From Chitinivibrionales bacterium (lineage in GTDB: Bacteria; Fibrobacterota; Chitinivibrionia; Chitinivibrionales; WJKA01): 5,041 bases of DNA. The notes below the pieces were generated by a model. It was not told the origin of the DNA and searched no databases. It saw only the letters and a program-made list of their open reading frames with translations. Below, one piece after another: positions 1-5,041 of this stretch; positions within the stretch are counted from its first letter, which is position 1; every line of letters starts with the position of its first letter. Position numbers and translations under genes: made by a program. The stretch is from assembly GCA_014729375.1 (NCBI GenBank), contig WJKA01000598.1, positions 1-5,041 of the forward strand, read 5' to 3'.

Positions 1-743
1 GTACAGCGGATTTCGAACGTATGGCTCACAGGATTTGCCCGTGGATTGACCCAGAGGATTTTCCCATGGAAAACAGTGTCCGGTACCACATCGGCAGTCA
101 CCTCAACCTGCATTCCTTTGTTTACTTTCAATACTGTTTTTTCATCGAGGTCGCAATCGACTTTCAAAGGATCCAGCCGGGCAATCTGGACCAGTCCGCC
201 GGGCGCTCCGGGCATGGCGTTCATTTGCGGCGAATACACCTCGCCTTCTTCTGCCGCCAGGGCCGTTACCACGCCGGAAAACGGCGCCCTGATCGTCGTG
301 TTTTCTTCGAGATTGTCAACCGCCCGTTTCATTGCAAGGTATTCTGCCTCGATTTTTTCGAATTCCGCCTTTGAAATGGCTTTTTGCGCGTAGAGGTTTT
401 GCGAACGCTCGTATTGTTTCCTGAGCGGGCGGAACCGTGCGACCGCGGCCACAAGATCGGCATCATCCATAACAGCAAGATCCTGTCCTTTTCGGACATA
501 ATCCCCGATCGCAAACGGCAACCGTCTGATTTTCCCCGGTTTCATCGGTGCCAGATCAGCTTTTTTATGCGCCTCGAGTACGCCTGAAAACGAACGTTTC
601 CGGTAGAGTGTCCGGATTTCCGCAGTCGTTACGCCAACCCCCATCCTGATCGGAGCACCATGCCCGTCATTGTTCTCCCCCGATTGGGTACATCCGCCAG
701 TCAGTATCAGCATGGTTCCAGCAACTATCAGTTTACTTTTCAT
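1..743 (-). CDS. RND efflux periplasmic adaptor (membrane fusion protein, HlyD/AcrA family), 3' end cut by window
   Basis: This gene encodes the periplasmic adaptor that joins an inner-membrane RND pump to a TolC-type channel. The visible 247 codons start at an ATG at 743..741 and run off the left edge without a stop, so the C-terminal part is missing. The N-terminus is a hydrophobic signal (MKSKLIVAGTMLILTGGC) ending in a lipobox-like site at Cys18, so an acylated lipoprotein is likely, although Thr replaces the usual Leu at -3. Residues about 50-95 form the first lipoyl half (SGVLEAHKKADLAP, then GDYVRKGQDLAVMDD). Residues about 97-147 form a short helical hairpin (YERSQNLYAQKAISKAEFEK). 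The second lipoyl half follows with the family signature TIRAPFSGVVT at about 150-160. A beta-barrel region begins near 187 (IARLDPLKVDCDLDEK). The start overlaps the tolC-like stop as ATGA, which implies translational coupling; no strong Shine-Dalgarno lies at a normal distance. The family call is firm. The substrate cannot be read from the sequence. Confidence 0.9.
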   Translation of the reverse strand, partial: MKSKLIVAGTMLILTGGCTQSGENNDGHGAPIRMGVGVTTAEIRTLYRKRSFSGVLEAHKKADLAPMKPGKIRRLPFAIGDYVRKGQDLAVMDDADLVAAVARFRPLRKQYERSQNLYAQKAISKAEFEKIEAEYLAMKRAVDNLEENTTIRAPFSGVVTALAAEEGEVYSPQMNAMPGAPGGLVQIARLDPLKVDCDLDEKTVLKVNKGMQVEVTADVVPDTVFHGKILWVNPRANPVSHTFEIRC

Positions 744-2272
744 TGTGCACTCATTTCTTTTCCGAATTCACCGGGATTCTGCATCTGTACGTTTTTAATA
801 ATGTCTGGATTTCCGCCGACAAAACCGTCAACCGGCCCGATCCTGTATTCTTCCAGTGCGAGGATTAATTCTATTTTAGCGGCAACAAATCCCATTCGTG
901 TTCTGGTAAGATCTTTCCGCGCATCAAGCACATCCCTGTTAGTTGCAATCTGCTGATCATACCGCGCTTCGGCGATCTCAAGGGCGCGCTCTGCCACCTG
1001 CTGCGATTCCCGCGCTATTTCCACTTTTTTCCGCGCTTCCCGGATTGTCCGTGCCAGAGATTTCATTGCATGAGCGAGCTGCACCCGTTGAAATTCCAGG
1101 ACAGTCTGCGCAGCTTCCATTTGAACCCTGTATTTCTGCATCGACCGCCACGCTTTGCCCCAGTCAAAAATGTTCCAGTTCAGCGATACGCCGACACTCC
1201 ACTGATCATCAAAATCATCTTCATCCATACCGTATTGATTGGTGTAATCAACGCCGTAAAATCCTGCAATCGTCGGTGCATACGCGGCAAGCTGGATGTT
1301 CTTCAGGCGCTCAAGCGAGTGCACCTGATATTCCAGTGCACGCAAATCATATCGGCGAAGTAACCTGTCTTCAATGGTATCGGGCGTGGGATAAAAAAAA
1401 CGGTGGGGCTTTTGCCATAATTCAGCCGTATCGACTTCGATACCAAGGGCGGGATCAAGCCCGAGGCAGATAAGTAATTGCTCCCGGCCCTGGAGATTGG
1501 AATTCTGCACATTGATCTCATCGATCAGCTTGCGTGACAGAGCAAGTTTTGTTTGCAGAAGATCAAGCTCGGTGATCATGCCGTTTTCCAGCAGCACTGT
1601 CTGGTTATCAACGAGTTCCTGAAGCCACCGCTTTTCATCCCGAATAGCGTGATATGATTCAAGCCCGAGCACATAATACCAGAACAGCCGGAGTGCCTGA
1701 AACCTGATTTCCTGCACCGATCGCTCATGCTGCAACCGCCGCGCTTCGTGCATATACTCGGCAACCCGGTACCTGTTCCAGAGCGCTCCTCCGGTAAACA
1801 AAGGCTGGGAAATTTTAAAACCGACCGATCTGGTTGTTTGCGGAGCAACCTGGATCGGCCCTGCATCAAAAAGTGCACTCATTTGCTCCTGCGCCTCTGT
1901 GGCTGATATGCTGTCGAAAAACGTGATCAGCTCCCGGTAGGGCTCATATTCCGGCGGAAGAATCAGGGTGTCGGCCGTATCTGCCGGCCCTGCCGGCTCC
2001 CCTGAGTCAAATCCTGAAATAGTCGGCGGTTCATCAAGACGGTTATACAATCCGGTAAGTGAAAATGACGGAAGCAATGCGGCAAGCGCACCTTTCCGGG
2101 CATATTCTTCGCCCTGCACTTCAAGTTCCGACGCTTTGACCTGTGCGTTTCTTTCCGAGACAAGTTCAATAACTTTTGATGGAGACAAACGGACAGTTTC
2201 GGCAGAATAGCCCGCAACCGCACAAAGAAACATAATAATCAGCATGGCATGCAGACGAACAACAGCAACCAC
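740..2272 (-). CDS. TolC-family outer-membrane efflux protein
   Basis: This 510-residue protein should form the trimeric outer-membrane and periplasmic exit duct of the tripartite pump whose adaptor is encoded next. A signal peptide covers about residues 1-24, with likely cleavage after GYSA. The two structurally repeated outer-membrane-efflux halves are visible. The first includes the strand VGFKISQPLFTGGALW (about 150-165) followed by a long helical stretch with LLENGMITELDLLQTKLALS. The second includes WSVGVSLNWNIFDWGKAW (about 358-375) followed by a coiled-coil-like helix and RYDQQIATNRDVLDARKDLTRT, typical of the family. The start is GTG at 2272..2270, preceded by AAGGTG at a good distance; an ATG at residue 10 is an alternative that would leave a shorter signal peptide. 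It lies 3 bp after the tetR-like stop and its own stop overlaps the adaptor start. An unusually long, proline-rich and acidic segment sits between the first two barrel strands (about residues 80-148). Length is slightly above the common 420-490 residues. Confidence 0.93.
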   Translation of the reverse strand: MVAVVRLHAMLIIMFLCAVAGYSAETVRLSPSKVIELVSERNAQVKASELEVQGEEYARKGALAALLPSFSLTGLYNRLDEPPTISGFDSGEPAGPADTADTLILPPEYEPYRELITFFDSISATEAQEQMSALFDAGPIQVAPQTTRSVGFKISQPLFTGGALWNRYRVAEYMHEARRLQHERSVQEIRFQALRLFWYYVLGLESYHAIRDEKRWLQELVDNQTVLLENGMITELDLLQTKLALSRKLIDEINVQNSNLQGREQLLICLGLDPALGIEVDTAELWQKPHRFFYPTPDTIEDRLLRRYDLRALEYQVHSLERLKNIQLAAYAPTIAGFYGVDYTNQYGMDEDDFDDQWSVGVSLNWNIFDWGKAWRSMQKYRVQMEAAQTVLEFQRVQLAHAMKSLARTIREARKKVEIARESQQVAERALEIAEARYDQQIATNRDVLDARKDLTRTRMGFVAAKIELILALEEYRIGPVDGFVGGNPDIIKNVQMQNPGEFGKEMSAQ

Positions 2273-2275
2273 CTG

Positions 2276-2917
2276 TTACACCTTTTCTACGCAAATTCCG
2301 CTCGTGATAAATTCAACAATATCATTTACAGCCGTTTCAACATCACCCATAGCACCGTTTCTCCTCCAATCGGCAAGTGTGCGCTGAATAAGGCCGCCGA
2401 TAAATCCGGCCAGGGTGGCGCTGCCGAGGCAGGTTTGTATTTCCCCGCGTTTTTTTGCAGTCCTGATCAAGTGAGCAATACACGAGCCGAACTGGCCAAG
2501 TTCATGTTCAAAATCATATTTGAGCGATTCATGCCGGGGCATCTGCGCATGGAGCAGTGACAGGGTCTGAAAATTCGAAATGGTTAAAATAAGCGCGAAT
2601 TGCTCACCGAAATGAGTAAATACAATAAAAAGGACCGACTTCATGTTGTCAAGAAACGGCCGCGAGTCATCAAGCTCACCGTCAATTTCCTCAATTATCC
2701 TGCGGTACTCCCGAACTGCAAGCGACAAAAATATTTCTTCTTTGTCAGTATAATAATTATACAGCGAGGCCTTTGAGAACCCCGCCTCCGCAGCAATGTC
2801 TTCAAGCCGGGTTTCGTGAAATCCCCTCCGGGCAAATACGCGGCACGCCGCATCCTGTATAAGATCTGACTTTGCCTTCCGGACCGCCTTTTCACGGGCC
2901 TCTCTGGGATTAATCAT
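2276..2917 (-). CDS. TetR/AcrR-family transcriptional repressor of the efflux operon
   Basis: This gene encodes a 213-residue DNA-binding regulator. Residues about 17-63 form the TetR N-terminal domain: an A-x-x-V-F-A-R-R-G-F helix, then the helix-turn-helix TRLEDIAAEAGFSKASLYNYY (about 36-56) and the characteristic DKEEIF at 58-63. The rest is a variable helical ligand-binding and dimerisation domain, so the inducer cannot be predicted. The frame is open upstream to an ATG at 3034, but the extra 39 residues (FFFYEHFLKSACV and onward) are not TetR-like and overlap the candidate promoter, so the ATG at 2917..2915 is preferred; it gives the usual family length. Its ribosome binding site is weak (AGAG about 7 bases upstream). 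It is the first gene of the operon, 3 bp ahead of the TolC-family gene. Known relatives in this arrangement repress their own operon until a pump substrate binds; that role is inferred here. Confidence 0.92.
   Translation of the reverse strand: MINPREAREKAVRKAKSDLIQDAACRVFARRGFHETRLEDIAAEAGFSKASLYNYYTDKEEIFLSLAVREYRRIIEEIDGELDDSRPFLDNMKSVLFIVFTHFGEQFALILTISNFQTLSLLHAQMPRHESLKYDFEHELGQFGSCIAHLIRTAKKRGEIQTCLGSATLAGFIGGLIQRTLADWRRNGAMGDVETAVNDIVEFITSGICVEKV
2279..2284 (-). promoter_or_regulatory. Ribosome binding site supporting the GTG start of the TolC-family gene
   Basis: On the minus strand AAGGTG is followed by six bases and then the GTG codon at 2272..2270. The site lies within the last codons and just before the stop (TAA at 2278..2276) of the tetR-like gene, so ribosomes ending that gene could restart directly. 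It is the best Shine-Dalgarno match among the genes here and decides in favour of GTG over the ATG nine codons later. Confidence 0.6.
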
Positions 2918-2925
2918 ATGTATAC

Positions 2926-2957
2926 TCTGACTGTTGCAAAAGATTTCTGACAGTCTC
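2926..2957. repeat. Two imperfect direct repeats, candidate TetR operator
   Basis: On the plus strand TCTGACTGTTGC (2926-2937) and TCTGACAGTCTC (2946-2957) match at 9 of 12 positions and are exactly 20 bp apart, about two helical turns, which would put them on the same face of the DNA. They lie between the candidate tetR promoter and its start codon, where an autorepressor would be expected to bind. The second copy contains the small dyad CTGACAG. TetR operators are usually longer palindromes, so the assignment is speculative. Confidence 0.3.
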
Positions 2958-2961
2958 GTCA

Positions 2962-2990
2962 AAAATACCATGCATTTCGGAATAACGCAA
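2962..2990 (-). promoter_or_regulatory. Candidate promoter of the tetR-tolC-adaptor operon
   Basis: On the minus strand TTGCGT (2990..2985) and TATTTT (2967..2962) are separated by 17 bp. They match the sigma-70 -35 and -10 consensus at 3 of 6 and 4 of 6 positions. Transcription would start near 2955, giving a leader of about 40 bases before the preferred ATG at 2917. The site lies inside the N-terminal extension of the longer tetR reading frame, which supports the shorter start. If the organism uses a Bacteroidota-type sigma factor, this consensus would not apply. Confidence 0.35.
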
Positions 2991-3024
2991 GCCGATTTTA
3001 AAAAGTGTTCATAAAAAAAGAATA

Positions 3025-3042
3025 ATAAATGCAATTATTTAT
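3025..3042. repeat. AT-rich inverted repeat in the divergent control region
   Basis: ATAAAT (3025-3030) and ATTTAT (3037-3042) are perfect 6-bp inverted arms around the 6-base spacer GCAATT. An overlapping dyad AATAAT/ATTATT occurs at 3021-3026 and 3034-3039. The element sits between the two candidate divergent promoters, so it could be a regulator or nucleoid-protein site. AT-rich DNA makes such dyads by chance fairly often. Confidence 0.3.
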
Positions 3043-3051
3043 GGCGCATCG

Positions 3052-3081
3052 AAGACATTTATGTTTATTATTTTAGATAAT
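3052..3081 (+). promoter_or_regulatory. Candidate promoter of the glycoside hydrolase gene
   Basis: AAGACA (3052-3057, 4 of 6 to TTGACA) and GATAAT (3076-3081, 5 of 6 to TATAAT) are separated by 18 bp in AT-rich DNA. Transcription would begin near 3088 and give a leader of about 100 bases before the ATG at 3190. A second weaker -10 like box, TAGAAT, lies at 3088-3093. This is a match by eye only. Confidence 0.35.
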
Positions 3082-3095
3082 GTTCTGTAGAATGA

Positions 3096-3166
3096 CAACA
3101 CGCAATCACGCATTGTTGCCCCCGTTATCAGACAGCATTTCCCGGGGTGCTCTACAACAACCCCCG
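3096..3166 (+). other. Leader segment with mutually exclusive stems upstream of the hydrolase gene
   Basis: Several short complementary blocks compete here. CAACA (3096-3100) can pair with TGTTG (3114-3118). TTGTTG (3113-3118) can instead pair with CAACAA (3155-3160). CGGGG (3143-3147) can pair either with CCCCG at 3120-3124 or with CCCCG at 3162-3166. One fold has two separate hairpins; the other is a single nested structure of 6 plus 5 base pairs. The segment would lie in the transcript leader if the proposed promoter is right. It matches no riboswitch class I recognise, and the stems are short. Confidence 0.25.
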
Positions 3167-3189
3167 ACAGAGAGAATTGGTAAAAAAAA

Positions 3190-5041
3190 ATGAGCCGGTG
3201 GCACGGAAAAAAATACTATGTCGGCCTTCATTATGATCTTCATGCTCATCACAATGAGCCGGAGATGGGCCGGTGCACTGATATTAAAACGCTTGTTCCG
3301 CAAATAAAGCGTCTGGGCGTTGATTTTGTACAGACAGACTGCAAGGGCCATCCCGGTTACACAAGCTGGTTCAGTAAAACACCGGGTGCATCGATAAGTT
3401 CGAAGATGAAAAAGGACCCACTGCAAGGCTGGCGGAAAGCGACCGGCGCCCTGGGCCTGCCGCTTCACTGTCATTACTCGGGGATCTGGGATGCTGCGGC
3501 CACAAAAAAACACCCCTCGTGGAGCGTTGTCAATCCATATGCGGATATACCGAAAGATCCTAACGCGCAGAATGTCGGAGGCCCGCCCGAGCAGGCGATA
3601 TGCCCCCGCAGCCCGTATCTCGAGAAATTGATGATCCCGCAACTGCTCGAACTGATAGACCGGTATGCCATTGATGGATTCTGGATCGACGGCGACCTCT
3701 GGGCTGTTGTCCCCTGCTACTGCAAAAAATGTGTTTCGGCTTTCAAGCAAAAAACCGGCTGCAACGAGGCCCCGCATGATGAATCCTCTCCGGACTGGCC
3801 GCGCTGGATCAATTTTGTGCGAGAAAGCTTTGAAGAATATGTCTCGAAGTATTGCACTGCTGTCCATGCTCATAAACCTGAAGTGGTTATCTGTTCGAAC
3901 TGGCTGCAAACGCTCCGCCATCCCGGTGAGCCGTCAGTGCCGACCGACTGGATCAGCGGCGACAACACCTGGGTATTCGGACTTGATGATTGCCGGTGCG
4001 AGTCACGTTTTATTTCCACGCGTAAAAAGCACTGGGATATCATGATCTGGACGTTTTACAAAATGCACAAAATGCTCGACACGACCGTTTCCTGGACCGC
4101 CAAGCCGTCCCAGATGATCCAGCAGGAAGCTGCCGTCGTTGCAGCATTCGGCGGATCGGTCCAGCTTTATGACAACGGTCACGGGGTCAGGGACGGCCGC
4201 ATGATCTCGTGGCACACATCTCATATCAAACCGGTTGTATCATTCATCAAAAAGAGAAAAGCATACTGTCAGGACACCACAACAATTCCCCAGGCAGCAG
4301 TGCTTCATTCGGAGATCCATGCCCGGGCGCACCCGGGAGCCAACCTCATGTGGGGAGTTGACATCAAGGCAGTACGCGGAGCTGCATTGTCACTTCTCGA
4401 AAACCATTTCGGCGTGGATATTCTTGACGAATGGGCTCTTCTGCCGCGTATTGATGAATTTCCTGTGCTTTTGATACCCGAACAGGACGATCTTTCTGAT
4501 ACAATGGTTGAGCGGATCAGGCAATATGTTCATGATGGAGGAAAAGCGATAATCAGCGGCCCTGCTGCATACAACCGGTTTGGCGGTTCATTTCTCGGTG
4601 TCAGACCGGCACGAAAATTTCACGGTAAAAACTTTTATCTCAGCACGCACGACAAGAGCATGCCGGTCCACAGTGCGCACTGGCTCATGATACGACCACA
4701 GAAACCTGCTGAGGGCTTCGGGCGGATCGGGAAAACGCCACTCATTGATGAAATGCTGCTTCCCTGGCCCGCTGCATCTATCTGTAAGCGCGGCAAAGGG
4801 ACCGTTGCGTTTGTTCCGTTCAACCTGTTCAGAGATTTCGACCGCAATCACTATATCAGGGTAAGAAAATTTATCGGTATACTTGTGCGCAGGATAGCCG
4901 GAAAGCTTGCCATTACCACACAGGCGCCTTCCTGTGTCGACATTGTACTTCGCCGCAAGAAAAACCTCAGCATTCTCCATATGATAAACCGGAGCTCGGG
5001 CATAGCAAACCGTCCCAATGACGGCGCCGTGGATGAAATAC
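3190..5041 (+). CDS. Glycoside hydrolase-like protein (TIM barrel plus GH42-type amidotransferase-like domain), 3' end cut by window
   Basis: The visible 617 codons start at ATG 3190 and run off the right edge. An in-frame TAA at 3181-3183 rules out an earlier start; the ribosome binding site is weak. No signal peptide is visible, so the enzyme is probably cytoplasmic and would act on imported oligosaccharides. Residues about 9-340 look like a TIM barrel: YVGLHYDLHA (10-19), DFVQTDCKGHPGYTSW (45-60), LHCHYSGIWD (92-101), then DGFWIDGD (162-169), where Asp167 resembles the WFDG nucleophile motif of GH29 fucosidases. Cys138 (in ICPRSPY) with Cys176, Cys178 and Cys181 (CYCKKC) reproduces the four-cysteine zinc cluster of GH42 beta-galactosidases. 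Residues about 385-560 resemble the class I amidotransferase-like trimerisation domain (RGAALSLLENHFGVDILDE, FPVLLIPEQDDLS, YVHDGGKAIISG). The best description is a GHL6-like or GH29/GH42-related hydrolase, perhaps annotated as alpha-L-fucosidase by similarity. Substrate and mechanism are not established by the sequence. Confidence 0.75.
   Translation, partial: MSRWHGKKYYVGLHYDLHAHHNEPEMGRCTDIKTLVPQIKRLGVDFVQTDCKGHPGYTSWFSKTPGASISSKMKKDPLQGWRKATGALGLPLHCHYSGIWDAAATKKHPSWSVVNPYADIPKDPNAQNVGGPPEQAICPRSPYLEKLMIPQLLELIDRYAIDGFWIDGDLWAVVPCYCKKCVSAFKQKTGCNEAPHDESSPDWPRWINFVRESFEEYVSKYCTAVHAHKPEVVICSNWLQTLRHPGEPSVPTDWISGDNTWVFGLDDCRCESRFISTRKKHWDIMIWTFYKMHKMLDTTVSWTAKPSQMIQQEAAVVAAFGGSVQLYDNGHGVRDGRMISWHTSHIKPVVSFIKKRKAYCQDTTTIPQAAVLHSEIHARAHPGANLMWGVDIKAVRGAALSLLENHFGVDILDEWALLPRIDEFPVLLIPEQDDLSDTMVERIRQYVHDGGKAIISGPAAYNRFGGSFLGVRPARKFHGKNFYLSTHDKSMPVHSAHWLMIRPQKPAEGFGRIGKTPLIDEMLLPWPAASICKRGKGTVAFVPFNLFRDFDRNHYIRVRKFIGILVRRIAGKLAITTQAPSCVDIVLRRKKNLSILHMINRSSGIANRPNDGAVDEI

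Noticed and set aside
21..393. Overlapping plus-strand open frames at the left edge
   Set aside because: They are shadows of the adaptor gene, whose minus-strand frame stays open across the region and contains the TIRAPFSGVVT signature.
1393..1400. Run of eight A inside the TolC-family gene, considered as a frameshift or slippage site
   Set aside because: The frame reads through intact on both sides and the residues (RFFYPTP) fit, so there is no sign of disruption.
943..1473. Plus-strand open frame of 176 codons inside the TolC-family gene
   Set aside because: It is antisense to well-conserved TolC-family sequence, lacks a convincing ribosome binding site and shows no known domain.
3005..3020. 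T-rich tract on the minus strand, considered as a terminator
   Set aside because: No GC-rich stem precedes the run and it lies upstream of tetR, with no gene ending there.
2918..3034. N-terminal extension of the tetR-like gene to the ATG at 3034
   Set aside because: The added residues are not TetR-like, no Shine-Dalgarno precedes the ATG, and the extension would cover the best candidate promoter.
3106..3921. Long minus-strand open frame of 271 codons
   Set aside because: It lies antisense to the hydrolase gene, whose translation shows clear family motifs. The antisense product has no recognisable domain and a composition typical of a shadow frame.

Overview
The window looks like a stretch of a Gram-negative bacterial chromosome of moderate GC content. 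A TolC-type outer-membrane protein and a lipoprotein-type membrane fusion protein both require a double membrane. Shine-Dalgarno signals are weak except at one gene. The gene order and the kind of glycoside hydrolase present would suit an FCB- or PVC-type organism (Fibrobacterota, Bacteroidota, Kiritimatiellota and similar), but this taxonomic guess is an inference and is not secure.

Layout. Positions 1-2917 hold a compact minus-strand operon read from right to left: a TetR-family repressor (2917..2276), a TolC-family outer-membrane efflux protein (2272..740, GTG start) and an RND-type periplasmic adaptor (743..1, cut by the window edge). The gaps are 3 bp between the first two genes and a 4-bp ATGA overlap between the second and third. 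An inner-membrane RND pump gene would be expected just beyond position 1. Positions 2918-3189 are a 272-bp AT-rich divergent control region with candidate promoters for both directions, an AT palindrome, a pair of direct repeats in front of tetR, and a leader with alternative base pairing in front of the rightward gene. Positions 3190-5041 hold the first 617 codons of a plus-strand glycoside hydrolase-like gene, cut by the right edge.

How the parts work together. The leftward operon encodes its own repressor plus two of the three parts of a tripartite efflux pump. The simplest model is a ligand-relieved, self-repressing drug or metabolite exporter. The rightward gene encodes a probable cytoplasmic TIM-barrel glycosidase with a GH42-like four-cysteine zinc cluster and a GH42-type class I amidotransferase-like (trimerisation) domain. 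Its divergent position means it could share control with the efflux operon, but nothing in the sequence shows a functional link. No RNA genes, CRISPR arrays, insertion sequences or convincing terminators were seen. The most noteworthy items are the unusual hydrolase and the structured divergent control region.
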